Shown: positions 1 through 7,325, counted from the first letter of the stretch. The stretch: 10,533 bases of DNA from Spirochaetota bacterium (GCA_003641675.1 QNBI01000032.1:1-10533); one strand, 5' to 3'. The notes: a model not told the origin generated them from the sequence alone. Numbers and translations are program-made.

Positions 1-164
1 TCTTTTTTTCTATTATAATGCACAAACCTATCGCAGATAGATGCAATACTGTTGAGCCTGCCAATAAGTGTCTTAAGCTCATAAACGGCATCGCTCTCCG
101 ATATAACCTCATCCATTTGAGACAGAGAAGTTTCCCAGAGCGCTGAATTTAAGAAGTTTTTCAT
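1..164 (-). pseudogene. Downstream part of the DinG-type helicase in the shifted frame (partial)
   Basis: Reading leftward in the frame one base on from the helicase frame, 54 codons are open from the ATG at 162-164 to the window edge. A TAA in that frame sits at 165-167. The peptide (ALWETSLSQMDEVISESD, then LKTLIGRLNSIASICDRF) is helical and protein-like, as expected for the arch/linker region between the DEAH box and motor domain 2. The helicase frame itself stops at 109-111. The crossing therefore lies between 112 and 164. The run of five T at 157-161 is the obvious place for a one-base insertion or a sequencing error, since removing one base joins NE to NFLNSALWETSLSQ. I read this as the continuation of the same gene, not a separate gene; the rest lies outside the window. 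Confidence 0.6.
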
Positions 165-1554
165 TTAAAACTTTTATAAGTTCATAAACTTTTGCCCGGC
201 TTTTATCATTAATCAAGTCATTAAACAGACTGCTCCCCGATTTGCCCAGTAATGAAAGTATTCCGATATCTAAATTCTCCGCCGAAGCAAGAATCTTTTT
301 CACTATTCCGGGAATTTTAGTAAAAGCCTTATCTGCCGGTTTATAACTTTTTTTCACATAGTAGTACAGCCCTATATTCTTCCCTCTGACAACACGTACT
401 ATTCTTTTTAGATATTTGCTAATAGTGGTAAAACTAAAACTTTCCGAAAAATAGGAACTTGCGCTTTTTTCTATATTATGAGCTTCATCAAATATTATTC
501 TCATAAATGGCGGCAGCACCGCAGGCTCGTCAGAACCTAAATTGCCGTTTCTCCTCATGGAGAGATCAGAAAATAAGAGATGATGATTCACAACAAGGAC
601 TTTTGAAGCGGAAGCTCTTTTTCTTGCTTTAAGAACAAAACACTTTTCATGCCAGGGGCACCGTATTCCGGTACAAAGCTCTGCTTCCGAACAGATATTC
701 CCCCAAAGGTCATCCTTCGGATAAAAGGAAAGATCCGATCTGTCGCCGGTTTTGGTGGTTTCCAGCCACTCACCTATTATTTTTAGTTCTTCGTCATTCT
801 CATTAAAGAGTGCATTTTCCTCCAGCCGTTCATAGTAACGTTTATGGCATACATAGTTACTCCTCCCCTTTACTATGGAAATTTTCGGGTTTACACCGCA
901 TATTTTAGCGGCAAGGATTGCGTCATTCTCTACTATCTGCTGCTGAAGATTTATAGTAGCAGTGGAAATTACAACTCGTTCGTAATTTTTCTCCGTCCAT
1001 TTAAAAACCGGGATAAGATAAGCTAAGGATTTACCAGTCCCGGTACCAGCTTCAATAACACTAATTTTACTCTTGTTAAAACTCTCTATTACAGTCTCCA
1101 GCATTACAGCTTGAGACTCTCTCTCTTCGTAATGGTTAAATAACGATGATATTATCCCTCCAGGCTTTAGGAGCTTAAGAAGTTTAAAGGAATCTACAGA
1201 CTCTACCTTTTTAACCTCTACAGGTTCTGAAACAATATATAGTTTGTCTACCTCGTTGTTTATAATGTAGAAACCTATCCCGTAGCTTCCAAGCATAGCG
1301 GCAATATTGATATCTGCATTACTGGGACTCAAATTTCCAGATGGGTGGTTATGGAGTACAACATCACCTTTCTGCATATACTGTTTTAAGGCAGGAACCG
1401 ATATTTTATTTCCATGTGCAACAACCTCCGTGGCGAATACTTTTTTCCCCCGTTCCGTGTGACCAATGATAAGAATTTCATTATTATCTGCCGACTCTAT
1501 TTCGCGTTTTATGGAAAAGATTTCTTTCTGAACTATTCGGTCTTTAATATTCAC
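109..1554 (-). CDS. JAB-domain/DinG-type Fe-S helicase, N-terminal portion of a frameshifted gene
   Basis: The predicted product is a superfamily 2 DNA helicase of the DinG/XPD type. Residues about 25-110 form a RadC-like JAB fold with the metal motif H68-x-H70-x10-D81 inside HNHPSG. The helicase part has Walker A (EAGTGTGKS, 168-176), cysteines C236, C294, C299 and C305 with the same last-three spacing as the E. coli DinG iron-sulfur ligands, and a DEAH box (356-359). The frame ends at residue 481, before motor domain 2 (motifs IV-VI), so as read it should not be an active helicase. Coding-like sequence continues in the next frame to the window edge, implying a one-base indel. The start is GTG, because an in-frame TAG lies two codons upstream. 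It overlaps the 3' end of punA by 11 bases with no clear ribosome site, which suggests translational coupling. The family is certain; whether the break is real or a sequence error is not. Confidence 0.85.
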   Translation of the reverse strand: MNIKDRIVQKEIFSIKREIESADNNEILIIGHTERGKKVFATEVVAHGNKISVPALKQYMQKGDVVLHNHPSGNLSPSNADINIAAMLGSYGIGFYIINNEVDKLYIVSEPVEVKKVESVDSFKLLKLLKPGGIISSLFNHYEERESQAVMLETVIESFNKSKISVIEAGTGTGKSLAYLIPVFKWTEKNYERVVISTATINLQQQIVENDAILAAKICGVNPKISIVKGRSNYVCHKRYYERLEENALFNENDEELKIIGEWLETTKTGDRSDLSFYPKDDLWGNICSEAELCTGIRCPWHEKCFVLKARKRASASKVLVVNHHLLFSDLSMRRNGNLGSDEPAVLPPFMRIIFDEAHNIEKSASSYFSESFSFTTISKYLKRIVRVVRGKNIGLYYYVKKSYKPADKAFTKIPGIVKKILASAENLDIGILSLLGKSGSSLFNDLINDKSRAKVYELIKVLNEKLLKFSALGNFSVSNG

Positions 1555-2356
1555 TAACTAACTTTAAGATTATTTTTTCTACCAAAGCGGAAAATTCTTT
1601 TTCCACTCTTTTTGTTGTTTCTATAACCTCTTCATGGGAAAGAGGTGTGTTAAGGATGCCCGCTGCCATATTGGTTACACAGGATATTCCCATAACTTTA
1701 ATACCGAGGTAATTTGCGGCAATTACCTCTGGGACGGTGGACATTCCGACCATATCTGCTCCTATTGTTCTTAACATTCGTATTTCAGCAGGTGTCTCAT
1801 AGGAAGGGCCTGTAAGAGCTGCATAAACTCCCTCCTTAAGGGTAGATCCAACAGCTTCCTGTGCAAGTTGTCTTAAATCTGCTGAATAAGCCTCTGTCAT
1901 ATCGGGGAATCTTGGACCATATTCATTATTATTGCTGCCGATTAACGGGTTACTCCCGATAAAATTAATGTGGTCTTTTATAAGAACAAACTCTCCTGCG
2001 CTGTACGATTTATTTATACCACCGGAAGCATTAGTTATAATAAGAGTCTTTATCCCGAGTTTCCACAAAAGAAAAACAGGCATAACAACATCATCCAAGC
2101 TGTAACCTTCATAAAAATGGAATCTTCCGGCCTGTATAAGAATTTCTTTCCCGAATTTATACTCTCCCCTATGACCTTCTACAGTAGTTCGAGGGAAACC
2201 TTCAATCTCGCTAAAGGGAAGTATAGGGCCTTCTATCGAGGAAACATAGTTTCCCAACCCGGAACCCAAGATTATTCCAATTGACGGTACCTTATATTTT
2301 TCTAACGGAATAGACCGGAAAGCGGTATTTAATCTATCCTTAAAGTTATCTCTCAT
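1544..2356 (-). CDS. punA: Purine nucleoside phosphorylase (trimeric, PNP class I)
   Basis: This cytosolic enzyme cleaves purine nucleosides (inosine, guanosine and their deoxy forms) with phosphate to base plus (deoxy)ribose 1-phosphate, in purine salvage. At 270 residues it has the usual length. Visible family motifs are GSGLG with the phosphate-binding Ser32, GHRGE with His62, GRFHFYEGY (77-85), NASGGIN (109-115), TGPSYETPAE with Glu187, MVGMSTVPE (202-210) and Asn229 in TNMAAG. The Glu/Asn pair is the one that selects 6-oxopurines in trimeric PNPs, which argues against the hexameric DeoD type. The ATG at 2354-2356 follows an AGGAG (2362-2366) by about 5 bases and a promoter at 2376-2403. 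It is the first gene of a leftward unit with the helicase, whose start it overlaps. No functional link between the two is evident. Confidence 0.96.
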   Translation of the reverse strand: MRDNFKDRLNTAFRSIPLEKYKVPSIGIILGSGLGNYVSSIEGPILPFSEIEGFPRTTVEGHRGEYKFGKEILIQAGRFHFYEGYSLDDVVMPVFLLWKLGIKTLIITNASGGINKSYSAGEFVLIKDHINFIGSNPLIGSNNNEYGPRFPDMTEAYSADLRQLAQEAVGSTLKEGVYAALTGPSYETPAEIRMLRTIGADMVGMSTVPEVIAANYLGIKVMGISCVTNMAAGILNTPLSHEEVIETTKRVEKEFSALVEKIILKLVSEY

Positions 2357-2375
2357 CGTTTTCTCCTAAATCCCA

Positions 2376-2403
2376 ACTATAAATTATTTCTCAGAAATAT
2401 CAA
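2376..2403 (-). promoter_or_regulatory. Sigma-70-type promoter for punA
   Basis: On the minus strand, TTGATA (2398-2403) and TATAGT (2376-2381) are separated by 16 bases. Transcription would begin about 2368-2370, giving a very short leader that contains only the AGGAG ribosome site before the ATG at 2356. This is assigned by eye from consensus match and position. Confidence 0.6.
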
Positions 2404-2444
2404 CCATATCTTAAGAATATATTTACGAAATAAGAAAATTATTG

Positions 2445-2473
2445 TTGACATTAATGCTGCTATATGTTAGAGA
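2445..2473 (+). promoter_or_regulatory. Probable promoter of the lysine/DAP operon
   Basis: A perfect TTGACA (2445-2450) lies upstream of the riboswitch. The best -10 candidates are TATATG at 2461-2466, which has an extended TG one base before it but only 10 bases of spacing, and the poorer TAGAGA at 2468-2473 with 17-base spacing. Either would place the start roughly at 2473-2481, just ahead of the first riboswitch hairpin. The promoter's existence is well supported by context; the exact -10 is uncertain. Confidence 0.45.
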
Positions 2474-2489
2474 ACTTACAACGCTATTG

Positions 2490-2666
2490 GATCAATAGAG
2501 GTGCGGAAATCATGAGTATCATGCAGAGGGATCGTGGAGATATTCCCCGCAGAAGCATGTAGAAAGGGATTATCCGCCGAAGGAGATAGAAATACCACGG
2601 TTTTTTTCTCCTGGTCGTATGGGTCAAATCTCTGCGACTGTCACATGAGGTGGAGCGCTATTGATC
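2490..2666 (+). promoter_or_regulatory. Lysine riboswitch (L box) aptamer
   Basis: This leader RNA binds lysine and lowers expression of the operon. P1 is a perfect 9-bp helix, GATCAATAG (2490-2498) with CTATTGATC (2658-2666). The conserved core strings of the family are present: AGAGGTGCGG at 2497-2506, GAGTA at 2514-2518, AGAAAGGG and CCGCCGAAGG between 2561 and 2583, CTGGTCGTATGGG at 2611-2623, ACTGTCA at 2637-2643 and TGGAGCGCTAT at 2651-2661. P3 pairs 2582-2586 with 2607-2611, P4 pairs 2614-2617 with 2635-2638, and a small P5 pairs 2642-2644 with 2650-2652. The hallmark L2-L3 kissing interaction is visible: CGTGG (2533-2537) is complementary to CCACG (2595-2599). The riboswitch stands directly before asd, the usual context for this class. 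Recognition rests on remembered consensus and hand pairing, not a covariance search. Confidence 0.93.
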
Positions 2667-2747
2667 GCCTTCCTTTATGAAAAAAATATTCAAAAGGAAT
2701 TGCCTCATCTGATCCTTAAGCAATTTTAATAATTTGTTAAGGAGGAT
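2667..2747 (+). promoter_or_regulatory. Riboswitch expression platform with a hairpin masking the asd ribosome site
   Basis: TCCTTAA (2713-2719) pairs with TTAAGGA (2737-2743), extended by CAA (2721-2723) with TTG (2734-2736) around one bulged G. This buries most of the asd Shine-Dalgarno AAGGAGG (2739-2745). Two other hairpins compete for neighbouring bases: TTCCTTT (2670-2676) with AAAGGAA (2693-2699), and AATTGC (2698-2703) with GCAATT (2720-2725). No hairpin followed by a U run is present after P1, so translational rather than transcriptional control is the better reading. Which fold goes with lysine is inferred, not shown. Confidence 0.55.
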
Positions 2748-2753
2748 ACTAAT

Positions 2754-3797
2754 ATGGAAAAAATTCCAGTGGCAATTCTCGGAGCTACGGGTACAGTAGG
2801 ACAAAAATTTGTTACACTTTTAAAAGATCATCCATACTTTCGTATTCATGAGTTGGTTGCTTCACCGCGTTCTGCAGGCAATAGGTATGCGAATATATGC
2901 AGATGGAAGCAGAATATACTTATTCCGGAAAATGTAGGGAATATGACAGTTAAAACAACAGAAGACGACCTGGAAAGCATTATACTATTTTCAGGGTTGG
3001 ATTCCTCGGTAGCTGGACCGATTGAGGAAAGATACGCACATGCGGGTCATTTTATAATTAGCAATTCCAAAAATCATAGGATGGACCCCGATGTTCCTCT
3101 TGTTATACCGGAAATCAATCATACTCACCTCGATATAATTAAAAAACAGAAGTATAAGGGTGCTATTGTAACTAATTCGAACTGCTCAACCATGTTCTTA
3201 ACTATGGCTCTTGCCCCTATACACAAGCATATCGGTATAGAGGCTGTCCATGTTACGACAATGCAGGCTATATCGGGGGCCGGATATCCGGGAGTTCCAT
3301 CTCTGGATATACTAGGAAATATCATTCCTTATATAGGGGGCGCAGAAGAAGAAAAAATGGAAGAAGAACCGTTAAAAATTCTCGGCTCTCTGGAGAGTGG
3401 TAGAATAATTTCTGCGGATTTTAAAATAAGCGCTCAGTGCAACAGGGTCCCCGTTTACGACGGGCATACGGAAACAGCCTCCATTAAATTAAAATCCAAA
3501 ACATCGCCGGAGGATATTAAACAACTTTTAAGAGATTTTAAAGGACTGCCTCAGGAATTAAAGCTCCCTTCTGCTCCGGAGAATCCGATTGTTGTATTTT
3601 CCGAGAAAGACAGGCCTCAGCCTGCAAGAGACGTCTGGATTAATAATGGCATGTCCACATGTGTCGGAAGAATTCGGGAATGCCCTATATTTGATATTAG
3701 AATGGTAATACTCGGTCACAATACAGTACGAGGCGCCGCCGGAGCCGCAGTACTAAATGCCGAAACCATGTATAAAAAGGGGCTGCTGCCGGTATGA
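2754..3797 (+). CDS. asd: Aspartate-semialdehyde dehydrogenase (archaeal/fungal-like branch)
   Basis: The enzyme reduces L-aspartyl-4-phosphate to L-aspartate 4-semialdehyde with NADPH, the branch-point metabolite for lysine/DAP, threonine and methionine. The 347 residues begin with the Rossmann motif GATGTVGQ (10-17). The catalytic cysteine is C144 in TNSNCST, and the active-site histidine is probably H238 in GHTETA. The SNCST and QAISGAGYPGV strings look like the archaeal/fungal ASADH branch more than the E. coli type. The ATG follows AAGGAGG (2739-2745) by 8 bases, the strongest ribosome site in the window. It is the first gene after the lysine riboswitch and its TGA overlaps the lysC ATG. 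The two enzymes act in sequence, with LysC making the acyl-phosphate that Asd uses. Confidence 0.96.
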   Translation: MEKIPVAILGATGTVGQKFVTLLKDHPYFRIHELVASPRSAGNRYANICRWKQNILIPENVGNMTVKTTEDDLESIILFSGLDSSVAGPIEERYAHAGHFIISNSKNHRMDPDVPLVIPEINHTHLDIIKKQKYKGAIVTNSNCSTMFLTMALAPIHKHIGIEAVHVTTMQAISGAGYPGVPSLDILGNIIPYIGGAEEEKMEEEPLKILGSLESGRIISADFKISAQCNRVPVYDGHTETASIKLKSKTSPEDIKQLLRDFKGLPQELKLPSAPENPIVVFSEKDRPQPARDVWINNGMSTCVGRIRECPIFDIRMVILGHNTVRGAAGAAVLNAETMYKKGLLPV

Positions 3798-5149
3798 TAG
3801 TGTTAAAATTCGGAGGCAGTTCGGTAAAAAATTCCAATATGATAAAAAGGTCGCTTGAAATCGTAAAAGGTGTACTGGACAGAGAGCCCGTAATGGTATC
3901 ATCCGCTATGGGCTCAGTCACCGATAAGCTCCAGGAAATCGCCTATACTGCAGGGAAGGGAAATTCAGAAACTGCAGAGAATATTTTCAACAGTATTACC
4001 AATCTGCATTTAACAGCTGCAGAGGAACTTTTACAGGGAGAGAATCTGTCACACTGCAGAGACTCTCTTCTGGCTATTCTTAAAGAGCTGGGTTCAATTA
4101 TTAAAGGATTGGTTCTCCTAAGAGAGTGGACCCCGCGTTCCAACGATGCCGTGCTTTCATTCGGGGAAAGGCTCTCGACAACTCTGCTATACTACCGGGC
4201 GCTGGACGAGGGCGTTAACGCAGAGTATATAGATGCAAGAGAAATTGTTAAAACAGATGATTCTTTTTCCTCTGCCAGGCTTCTCGAAAAAGAGTCTTAC
4301 GGAAAAATAAAAAAAACTGTAAGGCCGTCTAAAGGAAGGCTTATTATCACACAAGGGTTCATAGCGTCTACTCTAAACGGAATAACCACTACATTAGGCA
4401 GGGGAGGTTCCGATTATACGGCAACTATAGTAGGAGCCGCTCTTGGTGCGGATGAAGTGCAGATATGGACCGATGTTAATGGAATAATGACCTGCGATCC
4501 AAGATTAGTAAACAAGGCTAAAACCTTAAAGGAAATAAGCTATAAAGAAGCCCAGGAACTAGCGTATTTCGGCGCCAGGGTTATTCATCCTGCAACAATC
4601 CAGCCTGCAATAGAAAAGAACATTCCAGTAGTTGTAAAGAATACCCAAAATCCGAAAGCAGCAGGAACAAGAATTATCAGCTCCGAAACGGGAAAAGGGG
4701 TAAAGGCAATAGCTTTTAAAAAGGGAATCACGGTTATAAATGTAATTTCTTCGCGGATGCTGCTTGCCTTTGGGTTTTTAAAGAAAATATTTGAGATATT
4801 TGAAAAATACAAAACTTCAGTAGACCTTATTTCAACCTCGGAAGTTTCCGTTTCTATTACAGTGGATAATACCTTTTCGATAAAAAATATAACAGAAGAA
4901 CTCTCTTTAATAGGTTCCGTATCTGTTGAAGAAAAAAACACAATAGTATCGCTGGTTGGATTAGGTGTCTGGAAACGGCCCGAGACATTATCCCTTGTTT
5001 TTAATGCTCTTAAAACAATTCCTATCAGGATGGTTTCATTAGGCTCCTCCGATATAAACCTTTCATTTGTGGTTCCGGACAAACGTGCAGATGAAACAGT
5101 ACTGCTACTCCATAATGTTTTCTTTTCAGAGGATTTAGAGAATAAATAA
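3794..5149 (+). CDS. lysC: Aspartate kinase, lysine-sensitive AKIII type
   Basis: This kinase phosphorylates L-aspartate to aspartyl-4-phosphate, the committed step of the pathway. At 451 residues it is a normal monofunctional aspartokinase with no homoserine dehydrogenase fusion. The kinase domain shows KFGGSS (5-10), FGERLS (123-128), TTLGRGGSDYT (199-209), WTDVNGIMTCDPR (225-237) and YFGARVIHP (258-266). Two ACT domains follow, about 311-358 and 384-445. The first contains RMLLAFGFL and SVDLISTSEVSVSI (342-355), closely resembling the lysine-binding region of E. coli AKIII, so feedback inhibition by lysine is expected. It overlaps asd by ATGA with only a weak AAGGGG 12 bases upstream, so translation is likely coupled to asd and would follow riboswitch control. 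The gene lies 24 bases before lysA. Confidence 0.96.
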   Translation: MIVLKFGGSSVKNSNMIKRSLEIVKGVLDREPVMVSSAMGSVTDKLQEIAYTAGKGNSETAENIFNSITNLHLTAAEELLQGENLSHCRDSLLAILKELGSIIKGLVLLREWTPRSNDAVLSFGERLSTTLLYYRALDEGVNAEYIDAREIVKTDDSFSSARLLEKESYGKIKKTVRPSKGRLIITQGFIASTLNGITTTLGRGGSDYTATIVGAALGADEVQIWTDVNGIMTCDPRLVNKAKTLKEISYKEAQELAYFGARVIHPATIQPAIEKNIPVVVKNTQNPKAAGTRIISSETGKGVKAIAFKKGITVINVISSRMLLAFGFLKKIFEIFEKYKTSVDLISTSEVSVSITVDNTFSIKNITEELSLIGSVSVEEKNTIVSLVGLGVWKRPETLSLVFNALKTIPIRMVSLGSSDINLSFVVPDKRADETVLLLHNVFFSEDLENK

Positions 5150-5173
5150 GTAAATTAATAATGGGAGAATAAA

Positions 5174-6403
5174 ATGACTAAATTTGACGCAATAGGTGCA
5201 GATGAACTTGCAAAAGAGTACGGAACTCCTCTTTATATCTACAGAGAAAATACCATCCGCAAAGCCTTCCGCGGCTTAAAGGGCGCATTTCCTGGTATTA
5301 GAACAAGAATTCATTATGCAGTTAAGGCAAATTCGAACCCATGGATTTTAAAAATCCTTCACGAGGAAGGTGCATGGGCAGATGTTGTATCACCGGGAGA
5401 GATATTTCTTGCTCTTTATTCAGGATTTCCCGCAGACAGGCTTCTCTTTACTCAGAATTCTGTCTCCAATAAAGAAATGGAATATGCACTTGAGAAAAAG
5501 GTGAGAATAAATGTTGAGTCGATATCTCAGCTTAAAAGGCTAAAAAATATTGCACCGGGGACTGATATTTCCATAAGGTTCAACATCTATGTTGGTGCGG
5601 GCCACCACAGCCACGTTATTACAGGCGGCCCGGAAAGTAAATTCGGCATAGACTGGGAAAATACGGATGAGGTTAAAAAAATAATAGCCGATGGAGGGCT
5701 TAACTTAAAGGGTATTCATTGTCACATCGGATCCGGAATTCTTGATGCGGAGATGTTTGTGCATGCCGTTAAAAATCTATTAACGACTGCTAAAAAATTT
5801 CCGGATCTTGAAGTTATAGATTTCGGAGGCGGAATTGGAATTCCTTATAAGGAACACGATGAACATCCGATAAATGTCAAAGAGCTCGGTGAAAGACTCA
5901 TGAAAGAGTATAGGGATTTCTGTACAGAATACGGAAAAGAACCCGATCTTGCACTTGAACCCGGCAGATACCTTGTAGCACAGTCAGGGACTCTGCTCTG
6001 CAGAGTTACATCTATCAAAAAAAGCCGCAAATATACCTTTATAGGGACAAATACCGGTTTTAATCACCTTATCCGTCCGTCTTTTTACGGTTCTTACCAC
6101 GAGATTGAACCTGCTTTAAAGCGGACGGGAGGCAAGATAAAGGCTGTTATTACAGGCAACCTATGTGAAAGCGGTGACGTATTTACAAGGACAGAGAATG
6201 GAATTGCTCCCAGGATCTTTACGCCGATAGAAGAGGGAGACCTCCTCCTAATAAAAAATACTGGAGCATATGGTTTTTCTATGGCCTCGCACTATAACTC
6301 ATTTCCTCTGCCGGCAGAAGTTTTGGTTAAGGGCAGAGAGAGCAAGCTAATACGCAGAAAAGAAAAAGTAGAAGAACTTTTAAAGAATATACCGGAATTA
6401 TGA
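5174..6403 (+). CDS. lysA: Diaminopimelate decarboxylase
   Basis: This PLP-dependent enzyme decarboxylates meso-diaminopimelate to L-lysine, the final step. It has 409 residues of the fold-type III (alanine racemase-like) decarboxylase family. Lys51 in HYAVKAN is the Schiff-base lysine. Further motifs are GIHCHIGSG (180-188), the phosphate-binding DFGGGIG (216-222), EPGRYLVA (262-269), Cys331 in GNLCESGDVF, and GAYGFSMASHYN (364-375). A GGGAG ribosome site lies 6 bases before the ATG. The 24-base gap after lysC contains no terminator, so it belongs to the same transcript. Having lysA behind a lysine riboswitch together with dapF means both the wall precursor and lysine branches are shut down together. 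Confidence 0.96.
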   Translation: MTKFDAIGADELAKEYGTPLYIYRENTIRKAFRGLKGAFPGIRTRIHYAVKANSNPWILKILHEEGAWADVVSPGEIFLALYSGFPADRLLFTQNSVSNKEMEYALEKKVRINVESISQLKRLKNIAPGTDISIRFNIYVGAGHHSHVITGGPESKFGIDWENTDEVKKIIADGGLNLKGIHCHIGSGILDAEMFVHAVKNLLTTAKKFPDLEVIDFGGGIGIPYKEHDEHPINVKELGERLMKEYRDFCTEYGKEPDLALEPGRYLVAQSGTLLCRVTSIKKSRKYTFIGTNTGFNHLIRPSFYGSYHEIEPALKRTGGKIKAVITGNLCESGDVFTRTENGIAPRIFTPIEEGDLLLIKNTGAYGFSMASHYNSFPLPAEVLVKGRESKLIRRKEKVEELLKNIPEL

Positions 6404-6479
6404 TTATTTTGAGTTAGAATACCTTTTAATAGCTAGGCAGTACGGATAAACTGGAAGTGGCTTCATTTTGGAGGGAAAA

Positions 6480-7325
6480 ATGGATATAGAATTTTTAAAA
6501 ATGCACGGTCTCGGCAATGACTATATTTTCCTAGACTGCTTTAAAAACAAAATGCCCGAAGAAAAATATCTTCCGCATCTTGCAAAGGCTATTTCTGACA
6601 GACACTTTGGTGTCGGAGGAGACGGGCTTGTTTTAATAATGCCGGGAGAAAAAGAAAAATTACGAATGAGAATATTCAACGCAGACGGCTCGGAAGCTGA
6701 AATGTGCGGGAATGCTATCCGGTGCCTGGGACGTTATGTGTACGACTCCGGACTTGTAAATGAAAAGGATTTTCCGGTTGAAACTGCAAAACGTATTATT
6801 CACTGCAGTGTTATTGACTCCCATAATTTACGGGCAGATATGGGTGCACCATACTACATAGACAATAGCGGAGAACTTAAAGAAATCGCGAACATGGACT
6901 TTAAAAAATACCTTACAATCGAGGATAAGGAATACAGCTATACCCCTGTTTCCATGGGAAATCCGCATGCGGTTCTGTTTGTCCCGGACTACAATTTTAA
7001 TCTGCACGAAGTAGGAAGACAAATTGAAAATCATTCTGATTTTCCAAATAGAACTAATGTGGAATTTGTCCAGATATACAGCAGAGAAGAAATAAGAATG
7101 CGTGTCTGGGAACGCGGATCAGGGGAAACCTTAGCCTGCGGGACAGGAGCATCTGCCTCTGTTGTTGCATCTGTTCTTAACGGTTTTACGGACAGAGAAG
7201 TACTTGTACACCTTAACGGCGGAGATTTATACATAGAATGGTCGCAGAGGGATAATCATATATATCTTATGGGACCGGCAGAATACACTTTCACAGGAAC
7301 TTATTACTACGAGGAGCAGTCATGA
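6480..7325 (+). CDS. dapF: Diaminopimelate epimerase
   Basis: This cofactor-free epimerase interconverts LL- and meso-diaminopimelate using two cysteines as acid and base. With the ATG at 6480 the protein has 281 residues, close to the family norm of about 275. Cys76 lies in EMCGNAIRC and Cys220 in GETLACGTGASA. Other motifs are MHGLGNDY (8-15), GGDG (46-49), SMGNPHAVLFV (158-168) and NRTNVEFVQ (190-198). I prefer the ATG at 6480 over an in-frame TTG at 6468 because GGAGGG (6470-6475) sits just upstream of the ATG and would be inside the gene with the TTG start; the N-terminus also then matches the family. A 76-base gap from lysA holds only a 4-bp GAAG/CTTC hairpin and no convincing promoter or terminator. 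Its TGA overlaps the next gene's ATG. Confidence 0.95.
   Translation: MDIEFLKMHGLGNDYIFLDCFKNKMPEEKYLPHLAKAISDRHFGVGGDGLVLIMPGEKEKLRMRIFNADGSEAEMCGNAIRCLGRYVYDSGLVNEKDFPVETAKRIIHCSVIDSHNLRADMGAPYYIDNSGELKEIANMDFKKYLTIEDKEYSYTPVSMGNPHAVLFVPDYNFNLHEVGRQIENHSDFPNRTNVEFVQIYSREEIRMRVWERGSGETLACGTGASASVVASVLNGFTDREVLVHLNGGDLYIEWSQRDNHIYLMGPAEYTFTGTYYYEEQS

Noticed and set aside
2595..2611. U7 run after CCACGG inside the riboswitch, resembling an intrinsic terminator
   Set aside because: The only G/C-rich partner (CGTGG at 2533) is 57 bases away and is the kissing-loop partner. The run sits in the 3' strand of the P3 helix.
4585..5082. 165-codon open frame antisense to lysC
   Set aside because: It is a mirror of lysC codons, has no ribosome site or family resemblance, and lies wholly inside a well-supported gene.
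6454..6470. GAAG-TGG-CTTC hairpin followed by ATTTT between lysA and dapF, as a terminator
   Set aside because: The stem has only four pairs and the T run is short. dapF has no clear promoter of its own, so read-through is expected.
6468..6482. Alternative TTG start for dapF, four codons upstream of the ATG
   Set aside because: The GGAGGG ribosome site lies between the TTG and the ATG at 6480, and the ATG start gives the normal family N-terminus.
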